A stretch of 64,000 nucleotides of DNA from Sphingomonas sp. RIT328. GTDB taxonomy: Bacteria > Pseudomonadota > Alphaproteobacteria > Sphingomonadales > Sphingomonadaceae. The stretch lies in NCBI RefSeq assembly GCF_000632225.1, contig NZ_JFYV01000045.1, positions 62,001-126,000 on the forward strand, in the 5' to 3' direction. This document shows positions 24,736-33,859 of the stretch, one piece after another. A model generated the notes under the pieces. The model was given only the letters and a program-made list of their open reading frames with translations. It made no database searches and was not told where the DNA came from. Within the stretch, counting starts at the first letter, position 1. Every line of letters begins with the position of its first letter. Made by a program: the position numbers and the translations under genes.

Positions 24736-25066
24736 TCCCCCTTCCTTCCGGCCGACGGCCTTCCCTGCTGCGATAGATGGATATCCCGTTCTTCACGGCT
24801 CCCGTGGCAGGTCTGGTGCCGATCCGCTGGTGGAGCCGGTGTCCGGACGGGCGACCACGGCCGGGCCTGCCGCGTGGTGGGACACTCGTCGCGACGTTCC
24901 GCATGCACCGGTGGATCCCGACCGGACGCGGCGAGGTGCAAGACGACAGCCGTGGTCAGGCGGAGCTTCGCCAGGCTCCGCGCACCGTCCCTTGATGGTC
25001 TCGCGCCGGACTTGCAATGGCTCGAGCGTCATGGGAGCGTCAAAGACTCGACTTGAGGGGCAATGG
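24736..25066. other. 331-bp gap, no gene seen
   Basis: This is divergent spacing between the frameshifted membrane gene and the nuclease gene. Frames on both strands lack motifs and ribosome binding sites. Confidence 0.4.
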
Positions 25067-26170
25067 ATGTCGGACGGTATGGATGGGGCGGCTCTACGTC
25101 GGCCCGCTCGAACACCTCGCGAGCTCGGGCGGACTGGACTGGCGGACTGCATGGGCGAGGATGCGAGGCGACCTGAGGCCCGAGGCGGCTTGACGCGGAA
25201 GACGGATGGCGGCGCCAGCGTTGCTGTGAGGGGCGTCGACAATGACGTGGCCGCCGACGAGGATCTGGGCCGCTTCCTCCAGTCGGTGGCTGAGCGCGAC
25301 ATCGACCTCCTCCTAATGGAGGAGTTGCACGCCGATCCCCTGTTCGTACGCTTCGTTGCCGGTCTAGCTGGGTTCGGGGCCGAAGTGGTCTTCGACGGAG
25401 CATGGCACTCGCTCTGCGACGAGGACGGCGAAACCGATCTCCTGCTGCGGCTGCGCCTGCCGGACGAACGGGTCGGCCTCCTGATCGAGAACAAGATCGC
25501 GGCACCGGCGCAGGACGAGCAGGACCTGCGATACCATGTGCGCGGACGGCGGGCCCAGGAGGCCGGCCGGTTCGACCGCTTTGTGACGGCGATCTGCGCT
25601 CCCCGGGTGTATCTGGGCGCCCTTCCGACGGACACTGCCTACGAGCACTTCATCCCCTACGAGGCGATCCGCGACTGGTTCCTTGGACGCGATGACGCGC
25701 GCTCGAAGTGGCGGGCGGCGATCATGAGGGAGGCTGTGGAGCAGGGTCGACGCGGATACGTCATGAAGGTCCATGCCGGGAAGACCGCCTTCCACATGGC
25801 CTACTGGCTGCTCATGCAGGAGCGGCATCCGCAGTTCCTGATGGTTCGACCTGGGCCAAAGGGGCCGAAGTCCGACTGGATCCGGTATCGCCGCGCCGAC
25901 TTCCCCAAGGGCGTGACCCTCAACCACAAGGCGGACCAGTGCTGCGTCGAACTCGAGTTCGCCAGGACCACCGTGGACGAGCTCCTCGAACGACGTGACG
26001 TGGATTGGCCAAAGGCCGTCCGGGTGCTCGCCCGTGGCGGCTCGGCTGCGCTCAGCGTAGTCGTGCCCAAAGTGGACATGGGCGGTCCGTTCGAGCCACA
26101 GCGGAAGTTGGTCCAGATGGCGCTCGATGCGGGCGTGCTGCTCGCCCCCTTCGCTCACGCGTTGCGGTAG
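25067..26170 (+). CDS. PD-(D/E)XK nuclease superfamily protein
   Basis: This is a protein of up to 367 residues. The catalytic motif is DGETDLLLRLR followed by GLLIENKIAA (Asp, then Glu-x-Lys), and the downstream Gln/Tyr helix (QDEQDLRYHVRGRRAQEAGR) is that of PD-(D/E)XK nucleases. The C-terminal ~200 residues are a separate alpha/beta region. The first ~55 residues of the ATG 25067 frame are low complexity; the true start may be a GTG near 25,230 where conserved-looking sequence begins. It is the last recognisable gene of the island and probably a DNA-targeting defence or mobility protein. Confidence 0.7.
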   Translation: MSDGMDGAALRRPARTPRELGRTGLADCMGEDARRPEARGGLTRKTDGGASVAVRGVDNDVAADEDLGRFLQSVAERDIDLLLMEELHADPLFVRFVAGLAGFGAEVVFDGAWHSLCDEDGETDLLLRLRLPDERVGLLIENKIAAPAQDEQDLRYHVRGRRAQEAGRFDRFVTAICAPRVYLGALPTDTAYEHFIPYEAIRDWFLGRDDARSKWRAAIMREAVEQGRRGYVMKVHAGKTAFHMAYWLLMQERHPQFLMVRPGPKGPKSDWIRYRRADFPKGVTLNHKADQCCVELEFARTTVDELLERRDVDWPKAVRVLARGGSAALSVVVPKVDMGGPFEPQRKLVQMALDAGVLLAPFAHALR

Positions 26171-26926
26171 CGAAACAGGGATCCTCCGTTTGGGCTCGAA
26201 CGCGTCGGCGCCCGGCTCGCCGTCGAAGCCGCCGCCGCCGTCGTTCATAGGGGTGCTCGGTTCGGAGGCCTTGCGATCGTCGTGGGCGCCGCTGCCGTTC
26301 TTGCCGATCACTGGGGTCGACGTAGCCTTGGGCATGCCCGCAGCGGGCGGACGGCCCGGCGCACCCTTCATGACGCGATTTTGATTGGCCGCCGCCTTTC
26401 GCCTCGCCTAGCTTCTCGCCGGTACGTGCCGTTCGGAGAGAATGCAGTGCTCGGTCCTCGCAGGGACCGTTATGGGAGCGCCCCCCCGGCTATCGCGATG
26501 ACAGTCTTCAGCGATAGTAGCCAAGCCCTCGCCGAAGCATAATGGGTGTAAGGTTTCCTCCTGACCTTCGGTATTCAAAGGCGCAACCGGTTGATGGCTT
26601 GAGTGAGAGATAGGGAGGGCGAGCTCCGAAATCGGTTAAACTGTTAGACCGCCTAGCTGTGAAGGATGTTTAACATGCATGCGTAGCCGATCACAAGGTC
26701 GACAAAATGGCTATCGACGTGCTCGCTTTCAAATTTGCGACTATGTGCTATGGCGCGTGGCTATCCTACGATGGCAATCGAAATTAACGATGACGGCCTG
26801 ATCGTACTGGTTTTCAAGGCGATACCCGACGATGACATGTTTGGGCTGGTCCAGGCGTTGCCAGTGCGCTCAAGCGCGAAGATCAACACCGTGTTGGGCG
26901 ATCGACCGCCCTTTACACACGTCCCA

Positions 26927-26953
26927 ACGCGTGAACTGAATTTGTTCACGCGT
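26927..26953. repeat. Perfect 10-bp inverted repeat in the junction region
   Basis: ACGCGTGAAC-TGAATTT-GTTCACGCGT: perfect arms of 10 bp and a 7-nt AT-rich centre. It has no T-run on either side, so it is more like a protein-binding site or mobile-element trace than a terminator. Confidence 0.55.
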
Positions 26954-27130
26954 CCCCGGTTGTTCAGCGTGGCGGTCGAGACGAAGCTGGACAACACGCC
27001 GGCGGTTTCGCCTCGATCGCCCGCGTCGAGGAATGCGACGATCGGAGCAGGCAGCGGCATGGTGACGCTCGCCGGTCGTGTGCGAGCGCAGCCGATCACG
27101 GCCGGGCAGCGCCACCGCAAGCCCTGCTGC

Positions 27131-27145
27131 GAGAGAGAGAGAGAG
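27131..27145. repeat. GA dinucleotide repeat
   Basis: Seven and a half GA units in a row. It lies outside any supported gene, so phase variation is unlikely. Confidence 0.7.
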
Positions 27146-27470
27146 AGGCTTAGAAATGGCACCGCGGGTCATGCGGCTGTGCCATGGGACAAGGGTCGGC
27201 GCGACGCCCTGACGGCGACGCGCGCGATCGTGCCTTCGCCGAACGGCGCGCGAGTTCGGGTCAGGATGGCTCCGGGCGTGAAGCTGACCAGGTGACGGAT
27301 GCGAGATGAGCGCATGGCCGACTGTCCAAGATGAGAAGTCCACCGGGCGGGACGACACGCGGAGCGACGGGGGCGGCTCGACGCGATGCTGTGGGGCTGG
27401 CCGTTCCTTCTTCCAGAAGAGGCCGTACGCCGACCGCGGAAACGTGATGGGCCCGCGGTCGGCAAGCCGT

Positions 27471-28361
27471 TCAGGCTCGCGCCGCGGGTTTGAGCAGGTC
27501 GGCGAGCCCGACGCGATGCAGCATCTCGGCACGCAGACGGTCTAGCACCGCGAAGCCGACGTCGGCGCCGTCCTCCGCCGGGTCGTAGTGGATGCGAAAG
27601 GGACGCGTGCCGAACGGCATGTCGATCGCCTGGACGATCCGTTCGGCCACGCCGGCGGGATCGGCATCCTCCGGCACGATCTCGGCGAATGCCTCCTGAA
27701 CCAGCTTGCCGAAGCCGGCATAGGGGCCAAATTCGTATTCGGCGAGACGCGCCTGATCGTCCGGCTGGCCCGAATTCGCGAAGTGGTTGGTGCCCTTGGT
27801 GAAAGCGCCCGGCACGACGATCGTGGTCTCGATGCCCCAGCGGCTGAGCTCACGAGCGTAGATGACCGCCAGCGAGTCCATTGCGGCCTTGGCCGCGAAG
27901 TAGGGCGAGAGGTAGGGAGGCGTGCCGCCCGCCGAACTCGAACTAGACACCCAGACTAGCAGCCCGTGCCCGGCTGCACGCATGTAGGGCAGTGCCGCCC
28001 GGTTGACGCGCTGCGTACCCAGCACGTTGACGTCATACTGCTGCGCGAACTGCTCCGGCGTGAAGGCCTCGGCAGGGCCGAACATCATGTGGCCCGCATT
28101 GTGGATCACGACGTCGATGCGGCCGGCCTGTTCCATGATCGCGGAAACCGCGGCGCTGGCGGACGCTTCCGACTGCACGTCGAGTTCGATCGGTCTGACG
28201 CGGTCCCCGAACGCGTCCACTAGCTCGGCGGCCGTACCCGCATTTCTGCCCCCGACGTCGCGCATCGAGGCGTAGACGAGGTTGCCAGCCTTCGCGAGCG
28301 CCTCCGTCGTGAGGCGTCCGAACCCGCTGGAGGCGCCCGTGATGAGGATGCTCTTGCTCAT
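27471..28361 (-). CDS. SDR-family oxidoreductase
   Basis: This 296-residue classical short-chain dehydrogenase/reductase has the cofactor motif TGASSGFG at residues 8-15, HNAG in place of NNAG, and the active-site Ser/YFAAK pair. ATG 28361 has GGAG upstream. It resembles the SDRs that reduce ketones or aldehydes with NADPH. It is downstream of a second SDR and of a divergent LysR regulator, so it is likely part of a small inducible redox unit. The substrate is unknown. Confidence 0.9.
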   Translation of the reverse strand: MSKSILITGASSGFGRLTTEALAKAGNLVYASMRDVGGRNAGTAAELVDAFGDRVRPIELDVQSEASASAAVSAIMEQAGRIDVVIHNAGHMMFGPAEAFTPEQFAQQYDVNVLGTQRVNRAALPYMRAAGHGLLVWVSSSSSAGGTPPYLSPYFAAKAAMDSLAVIYARELSRWGIETTIVVPGAFTKGTNHFANSGQPDDQARLAEYEFGPYAGFGKLVQEAFAEIVPEDADPAGVAERIVQAIDMPFGTRPFRIHYDPAEDGADVGFAVLDRLRAEMLHRVGLADLLKPAARA

Positions 28362-28503
28362 GAACCATCTCCGTATTCGTAGTGATTGGGGTAGGCGTGT
28401 GGATTGGGAAGGTGCGACCGGGCGTCCCCTCGGGTGGCTGGAGGCTGCATCCAGCCAGGATCCCACCGCCCGCTGAGGGGACGCCGCCGCCGCCGCGGCA
28501 GGA

Positions 28504-29238
28504 TCAGACGATTCCTCCGTTGGCGCGCAGGATCTGGCCGTTGATCCAGGCCCCATCGGGGCCGGCGAGGAAGGCGACGACCGAGGCTATGTCGTCAGGC
28601 CGTCCCAGCCGCTCCAGGGGCGCGAGCTTGCTGAGGTGGTCGATCACCCCCTGGGGTTTCCCGTCCAGGAATAGCGCGGTCGCCGTCGGTCCCGGAGCGA
28701 CCGCGTTCACGGTGATGTTGCGTCCGCGCAGTTCCTTCGCGAGCACCCGCGTCATCGCCTCGACGCCCGCCTTGGTCGCTGCATACGGGGCGTAGGTCGG
28801 CTGGTAGAGACCGACGACGCTCGACGACATGTTGATGATCCGGCCACCGGAACGTAGCCGCTTCGCAGCCTCGCGCATGGTGTTGAACGGACCCTTGAGG
28901 TTGACGGCGATCTGGCTGTCGAAGAGATCGTCGCCGGCTTCCGCGACTGCGGCGAGTCGCATGATACCGGCATTGTTGACCAGGACGTCGACGCCGCCGA
29001 AAGCCGCCTGCGCCGCCTCGAACATGCGGGCGACGGCTGCCGGATCTCCTACGTCCGCCCGGGCGGTGACGGCGCGGCCGCCGTCCTCTTCGATCCTGCC
29101 GGCAAGCGCCTCAGCCGCCGCCGCGTCCCCGGCGTAGTTGATGACGACGGAGTGTCCGTCCTGCGCCAGCCGTGCCGCGATGGCGGCACCGATCCCTCGT
29201 GATGATCCGGTTACGATCGCTACCTTGTCGCTGTCCAT
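28504..29238 (-). CDS. SDR-family oxidoreductase (FabG-like)
   Basis: This 244-residue classical SDR has TGSSRGIG for cofactor, NNAG, the catalytic YAATK and the usual C-terminal PGPTATALFL and NGQILRANGG. GGAAGG precedes the ATG. It resembles 3-oxoacyl reductase/glucose dehydrogenase-type SDRs. It is divergent from the LysR gene by 110 bp, the standard layout for a LysR target. A 9-bp palindrome AGATAATCT lies between them. Confidence 0.92.
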   Translation of the reverse strand: MDSDKVAIVTGSSRGIGAAIAARLAQDGHSVVINYAGDAAAAEALAGRIEEDGGRAVTARADVGDPAAVARMFEAAQAAFGGVDVLVNNAGIMRLAAVAEAGDDLFDSQIAVNLKGPFNTMREAAKRLRSGGRIINMSSSVVGLYQPTYAPYAATKAGVEAMTRVLAKELRGRNITVNAVAPGPTATALFLDGKPQGVIDHLSKLAPLERLGRPDDIASVVAFLAGPDGAWINGQILRANGGIV

Positions 29239-29348
29239 GTCGTGCCTTCCGTCTGTAGTCGCCGATCCGACGACGAAGGCTATTTAGGCCTCGACGTTGT
29301 TGAGATAATCTACTGGAAAGCGACAACACTGTTTGCGAAGGTGGAACA

Positions 29349-30230
29349 ATGGACCGTCTCGACGCTATGCGGCTGTATGCCAGGGTCGTCGACCGACGCA
29401 GCTTCACGCAGGCTGCGAGCGACCGCGGCGTGCCACGATCGACGGCGACGCAGGCCATTCGTCAGCTCGAGGAGCGACTTGGAACGACGCTGCTGCAGCG
29501 CACGACCCGGACGGTCCGCCCAACGCTGGACGGCGAGGCGTACTATAGGCGGTGCCTCGCCATCCTCGACGACGTCGAGGAAGCCGAAGGCGCCTTCAAA
29601 GATGCCCGCCCCAGCGGAATGCTGCGCATCGAGGTGCAGGGCACCCTGGCCCGGCACTTCGTCATGCCCACCCTTCCGCAGTTCATGGAGAGATATCCTG
29701 CGGTCGAGATCGCGATGAGCGAAAGCGATCGCTGGGTCGACGTCGTCCGCGAAGGCGTCGACTGCGTGCTGCGCTACGGGAGGCTTCCGGATAGCGACCT
29801 GATATCGAGGCCCATCGCCCGGCTTCCGCGGATCACGTGCGCCGCGCCCGCATATCTCGAGCGGCATGGCCGCCCTGGATCGATGGAGGAACTCGCGGGC
29901 CATCGATCCGTCGGGCTCCGATCTCTGACGACTGGAGGATTGGCCCCGTTCGAATTCGCGATTCCGGGCGGAATCCGGAAGGTCGACCTCCCGGCGCCGC
30001 TGTCGGTGACGGGTACCGAAAGCTACCTCGACGGGGTTCTGCAAGGCTTCGGCCTCGCACAGATGCCGGTCTTCCACGTCTCCGAGCATCTGGCGTCCGG
30101 GCGCCTCGTACGTGTGCTGGACGACGTCGAGGTGCCGGAGGGCCCGGTGGCGGTGCTCTATCCCCGCAGCCGGCAGCTCTCGCCAAGGGTCCGCCTGTTC
30201 ATAGACTGGCTCGTGGCCCGCTTCGTCTGA
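29349..30230 (+). CDS. LysR-family transcriptional regulator
   Basis: This 293-residue protein has an N-terminal LysR HTH (MRLYARVVDRRSFTQAASDR, then STATQAIRQLEERLG) followed by the two-lobed effector-binding domain. ATG 29349 has GAAGGTGG upstream. It is divergent from the two SDR genes, and LysR proteins usually activate the divergent operon in response to a small molecule. The subgroup looks like the CrgA/DsdC-like regulators common next to SDRs in alphaproteobacteria. Confidence 0.93.
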   Translation: MDRLDAMRLYARVVDRRSFTQAASDRGVPRSTATQAIRQLEERLGTTLLQRTTRTVRPTLDGEAYYRRCLAILDDVEEAEGAFKDARPSGMLRIEVQGTLARHFVMPTLPQFMERYPAVEIAMSESDRWVDVVREGVDCVLRYGRLPDSDLISRPIARLPRITCAAPAYLERHGRPGSMEELAGHRSVGLRSLTTGGLAPFEFAIPGGIRKVDLPAPLSVTGTESYLDGVLQGFGLAQMPVFHVSEHLASGRLVRVLDDVEVPEGPVAVLYPRSRQLSPRVRLFIDWLVARFV

Positions 30231-30812
30231 CGTCCCTTCGACGGTCCGGCGGAGACGTCGAGGATCAGGCACGCGTGGATCTCGCTCGACATGCCGACCT
30301 CCCCGCCCTGCGGACGTCCGAGCCGGCAGCCGAAGCGGCTGCTACCGGCGTAGTTCCACCGGTCCCGGGTCGGGTGCGGTTCCACCGTTCGCGGCATCTT
30401 CCGATGGCGGCTCGGCGTCATGCGGCCGCCGGGCCACGCCGACGCGGCGTCGCTGTCGATCGGGAGCGGCGGCGTCGCGGCCCCTCCACTGGCCGGTTGC
30501 GGCATCCGGACTTCACGGGGGCATCTCAAGGCAGCTCGCCGACCGGTCGGAACCGAGCTGCCGGACGTCAATGCTTGTCCAGGCCGCTTCGACGCATGCT
30601 GGCGAGGTGTGCACCCTTGCCCTCGACGGCACTTCGAGCGGAATGCTTGCGTCTGGATCTGTTGGCGACGGCCACGGCCGGAAGGCGCGAGGGCATGCCG
30701 GCCCGCGGGCGGGGCCGCAGCTTCCATCTTCCAGACGTCGAGCCTGCATGGGATCAGGAATCCTGCTTCGGGACGCGGCGATCCCGCATCGACGGGTCCG
30801 CGGGAGTCGCCG
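30231..30812. other. 580-bp gap, no supported gene
   Basis: This lies between convergent genes (LysR and the EthD protein). Several Arg-rich frames exist on both strands without motifs. No clear terminator with a T-run was found, though one would be expected. Confidence 0.4.
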
Positions 30813-31478
30813 TCACGGTACGACGGCGATCCCCCGTTTCGGCTTCGCGTCGGTGAAGCGGAGGACGTCGCTCATGACCGCCTGCGCCTCCGGAGAGTTG
30901 AACGCGGTCTCGACCGCCACGCGATCACGGAAGCGGCATTCGCAGATCGCGAGGGTGCCCGTATCGCCGCTCCGATCCGCGGGGAAGAAGGCGGCGAGCT
31001 CCTCCAACCCATGGCGCGACCATGCCTTCATGACGAGCGGAAGATGGATCGCCGCGTAGTAATCCCGATCAAACCGCGTTTCGTCGTTTCCTTCGTATGC
31101 GACGAAGACGATCGCCTTGCCGTCGGGCAGCTGCGGGAGCGGCGTCCGATCGGACGCGATCGGCAGGATCCGATATCGCCGAAGGGCCAGGTCGGTGAAT
31201 TCGGCTATGTCGGCCCGCATGCGCGCGCCCTCCGCCGATCCGAACGCCGCCTGCATCAGGTCCGCGTCGGCGAAGCGGAACTCGGTGAGAGCCATCGCTC
31301 CGTCACCATCGGACGCGGGAAGGAACGCCTTGATGCCCTCGAGGCCGTAAATGCCGTAGGCCTGCCTTGCCAGCGGGACATGCCGATCGCGGTAGTAGTC
31401 GGGGTCGAACCTCGCGCCTGATGCGCGAGGATAGGTGATGTAGAGGACTGCTTCGGAAGAAGCGGCTTCGCCTGTCAT
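30813..31478 (-). CDS. EthD-domain protein, duplicated
   Basis: This 221-residue protein contains two copies of the EthD/dabb-like ferredoxin fold. The first is AVLYITYPRASGARFDPDYY with RDRHVPLARQ; the second is AIVFVAYEGNDETRFDRDYY with AAIHLPLVMKA. Each has the DxxYYxxxHxPL signature of the family. EthD proteins occur in degradative gene sets and are sometimes needed for P450 or dioxygenase function. It follows the hydrolase gene by about 54 nt and is probably co-transcribed. Confidence 0.85.
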   Translation of the reverse strand: MTGEAASSEAVLYITYPRASGARFDPDYYRDRHVPLARQAYGIYGLEGIKAFLPASDGDGAMALTEFRFADADLMQAAFGSAEGARMRADIAEFTDLALRRYRILPIASDRTPLPQLPDGKAIVFVAYEGNDETRFDRDYYAAIHLPLVMKAWSRHGLEELAAFFPADRSGDTGTLAICECRFRDRVAVETAFNSPEAQAVMSDVLRFTDAKPKRGIAVVP

Positions 31479-31532
31479 GGGATTGGAACCTTGCGGGAGG
31501 ACGAGATCGGGATTCGAGACGATGTCGCTGGA

Positions 31533-32510
31533 TCAGTCGGCGAGGAAGGCTGCGACCATCGGGTTCAGCGTCGCGGCGCATTCCTCCGGCAGCCAGTGGC
31601 CGCAGCCGGGCAGCACCTCGCCCCGCACGTCGATCGCGTATTCCTTCAACTGATCGCCCTCGAGCCTCCCCATGCCGCCGTGACCGCCGCCGCCGATGGC
31701 GAGAACCGGCATCCTCAGCTTGGTCGCGGCGAGCGGCCTGTTCCGGCGCGCGGTCTCGTTGAGCGCGCGATAGTATTCGAAGCTGCCGTGCAGCGTCGTG
31801 GGTTTGGCGTAGGAACGGCCGTAGAGATCGAGCAGCCCGGGCGTGAACGCGTCCTTGTTCGTGGCGTGCACCTTGATGAAGTGTTCGATGAAGAACCGCT
31901 CGTTGCCGCGTACCAGCCGTTCCGGAAGCAGGTTGTCGGCCGCGAAGAAGCTGAAGTGCCAGACGAGCGACTCGCCCTCGGGCGTGAACGCCGGAAACTG
32001 GTAGAGGCGATCGTCGGGAATGGGCGCCTCCATGAAGACGACGCGACGGACGTCGTCCTGATGCGCCGCCACCATGGGGTAGGTGTTCCAGATGCCGATG
32101 TCGTGGGCGACGAGATCGAACGGCGCATCGGGAGAGAAGCTCTTCGCGAACTCGTGAAGCACCGGCGCCACGTCCTGTCCGGCATACGACTTCGGAGCCC
32201 CCGACAGACCCAACGCGGGGAGATCGACCGCCACGACCGTATGGGTCCTGGCCAGCATCGGCATCAGTTGGTGCCACTCGTACCAGCTCTGCCCGAAGCC
32301 ATGCACCAGCAGGACGAGCGGCCCCTTGCCGCCCTTCAGATAGTGCAGCCTCACGCCTCCCGCCTCACGGTAGCCCGGAGTGAAGCCGGCAGGCGTCGGG
32401 AACTCCTCTGCTGCGGCAGGAGCGGCGATGGCGGGTGAGGATGGAACGGTGAAGCCGGCGAGGGCGAGCGACAGCGCGACCGCCCCGCTGCGTAGCAGAG
32501 AAAACGTCAT
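31533..32510 (-). CDS. Exported epoxide-hydrolase-like alpha/beta hydrolase
   Basis: This 325-residue protein has an N-terminal signal peptide ending near AIA-AP. The core is an alpha/beta hydrolase with HGFG oxyanion region, nucleophile Asp137 in VAHDIGIW and catalytic His in GCGHWLPEE. An Asp nucleophile is typical of epoxide hydrolases and haloalkane dehalogenases rather than esterases. It would act in the periplasm. It lies behind the MFS exporter gene and before the EthD gene, in a set suggesting handling of a xenobiotic or aromatic compound. Confidence 0.87.
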   Translation of the reverse strand: MTFSLLRSGAVALSLALAGFTVPSSPAIAAPAAAEEFPTPAGFTPGYREAGGVRLHYLKGGKGPLVLLVHGFGQSWYEWHQLMPMLARTHTVVAVDLPALGLSGAPKSYAGQDVAPVLHEFAKSFSPDAPFDLVAHDIGIWNTYPMVAAHQDDVRRVVFMEAPIPDDRLYQFPAFTPEGESLVWHFSFFAADNLLPERLVRGNERFFIEHFIKVHATNKDAFTPGLLDLYGRSYAKPTTLHGSFEYYRALNETARRNRPLAATKLRMPVLAIGGGGHGGMGRLEGDQLKEYAIDVRGEVLPGCGHWLPEECAATLNPMVAAFLAD

Positions 32511-32549
32511 CAGGGATCTCCAATGGGAAAAAGGGAATTGGCTCGGCCT

Positions 32550-33752
32550 TCAGCCGAGCGCCCGCCGACCGGGCGTGAAGCCGTGCCGGCGGGCCATGGT
32601 CGCGACGGCCAGGGCGAGCAGCGAGAGCGCGAGCACCGCGTACGGGAACACGCCGGCGCCGTAGCGGTCCAGCAGCAGCCCCCCTACGATGCCGCCGGCG
32701 GCGATGGCGGCGTTCCAGACGGTCGTGACCATGGCGTTGGCAAGGTCCACGCCGTCCCCCGCAGCATCGGCCGATGCCGTCTGCAGCTGCGTGGCGGCTC
32801 CGCCGAAGGACAGACCCCATGCGACGATGCCGACGACCACCACGGCGGGCGCCGCGGCCATGAGGCCGAGGGCCAGCGCGACCGTGGCGAACGCCGTCAG
32901 GCAGGTCAGCACCAGACGCCGGAGCATCCGGTCGACGAGCACGCCGGTGACGCCGATGCCAACCAGCGCGGCGATGCCGAAGCCGAGCAGCAGAAGGCCG
33001 ACCCTCCCCTGCAGTCCGGACAGCGCGGCGAACGGCGCGATGTACGTGTAGAGGATGTTGTGGGCGGTCATCCAGGCGAAGATGGTGGCGAGGATCGCGG
33101 GGATGCCTGGCGTCGTCGCCACGCTGCCGAGCGAACGCCGCCGATGCGCCGGCTGCCCTGCGAAATCCGGCACCACCCGGACCACGAGCCCGATCAGGAC
33201 GATCGTAGTGGCCGACATGACGAGGAACGCCGAACGCCACCCCATCGCTCCGCCGAGAAGGGTTCCGGCAGGCACGCCGAGGGAAAGGGCGATGGGGGTG
33301 CCTATCATCGCGATGGCCAGCGCCCTGCCCTTCAGACGGTCGACGACCATTCGACGCGCGTAGCCCGCCAGGATGCCCCAGGCCAGACCGGCGGCCACCC
33401 CCGCCAGGAAGCGGGCGCAGAGGGTCAGCCAGAGCGATCCGGACAGCGCCGTCACGGTGTTGAAGATCAAGAAGCCGACGATCGCGGTCAGCAGGACGTT
33501 CCGGCGCCGCCAACCCTGGGTCGCCGCCGTGAGCGGGATCGCCGCGACCAGCGAACCGGCGGCATAGGCGGTGACCGTCTGTCCCGCGAGGGACTCCGTC
33601 ACGCCGAGGCCTTCCGCGATCTGTGGAAGGAGACCGGCGGGCATCGTCTCGGTCAGGATCGCGGTGAAGCCGGTCATGGCGAGCGCGAGCAGCGCCGCCT
33701 TGGGGAGGCGATCGCGCTCCCCCGTCTCCGCGTCTGCTTGCTCGTGCGACAT
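32550..33752 (-). CDS. MFS efflux transporter (DHA1 type)
   Basis: This 400-residue, 12-helix major facilitator protein has the opening LALAMTGFTAILTETMPAGL and motif A-like GWRRRNVLL of the DHA1 drug/sugar efflux group. It exports a small molecule by proton antiport at the inner membrane. It is divergent from a TetR repressor, with two matching operator-like sites between them, the classical layout of an inducible efflux pump. The hydrolase and EthD genes follow 39 nt downstream and probably share the control. Confidence 0.9.
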   Translation of the reverse strand: MSHEQADAETGERDRLPKAALLALAMTGFTAILTETMPAGLLPQIAEGLGVTESLAGQTVTAYAAGSLVAAIPLTAATQGWRRRNVLLTAIVGFLIFNTVTALSGSLWLTLCARFLAGVAAGLAWGILAGYARRMVVDRLKGRALAIAMIGTPIALSLGVPAGTLLGGAMGWRSAFLVMSATTIVLIGLVVRVVPDFAGQPAHRRRSLGSVATTPGIPAILATIFAWMTAHNILYTYIAPFAALSGLQGRVGLLLLGFGIAALVGIGVTGVLVDRMLRRLVLTCLTAFATVALALGLMAAAPAVVVVGIVAWGLSFGGAATQLQTASADAAGDGVDLANAMVTTVWNAAIAAGGIVGGLLLDRYGAGVFPYAVLALSLLALAVATMARRHGFTPGRRALG

Positions 33753-33768
33753 AGTTGGACCTGAAATG

Positions 33769-33784
33769 TGGATCGATCAATCCA
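33769..33784. promoter_or_regulatory. TetR operator-like site 1
   Basis: TGGATCGATCAATCCA, extended to TGTGGAT/ATCCACA arms (33767-33786). It lies 17-32 nt upstream of the MFS start. Site 2 (33820-33835) shares the pattern TGGATCG-N3-A-N-TCCA. Confidence 0.55.
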
Positions 33785-33819
33785 CAATCCGACTTCGGGG
33801 AGGCGTTGTCAACGACTAA

Positions 33820-33835
33820 TGGATCGGCTAGTCCA
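33820..33835. promoter_or_regulatory. TetR operator-like site 2
   Basis: TGGATCGGCTAGTCCA matches site 1 in 12 of 16 positions and keeps the TGGA/TCCA arms. It lies 25-40 nt upstream of the TetR start. Two sites in the shared promoter fit control of both genes by the repressor. Confidence 0.5.
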
Positions 33836-33859
33836 GATTTTGATTGGGAGATGTCAGAC

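Larger units (their letters stand above)
26171..27470. other. 1.3-kb junction between island and catabolic genes, no supported gene
   Basis: Base composition drops in GC between about 26,560 and 26,950. A plus-strand frame (26,735-27,295) starts plausibly (MAIEINDDGLIVLVFKAIPD) but turns into low-complexity, Arg-rich sequence with no motif. Contents worth noting are a perfect 10-bp inverted repeat and a GA microsatellite, listed separately. No tRNA or integrase is visible. Confidence 0.5.

Noticed and set aside
27131..27145. Phase-variable GA repeat
   Set aside because: It is not within or just upstream of a supported gene, so switching by slippage is not plausible.
26735..27295. 186-codon plus-strand frame in the junction
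   Set aside because: A plausible beginning (MAIEINDDGLIVLVFKAIPD) but it degenerates into Arg-rich sequence over the GA repeat and lacks a ribosome binding site.
26171..27470. tRNA gene as island attachment site
   Set aside because: I found no cloverleaf-like sequence with a TTCRA-type arm in this junction or elsewhere in the window.
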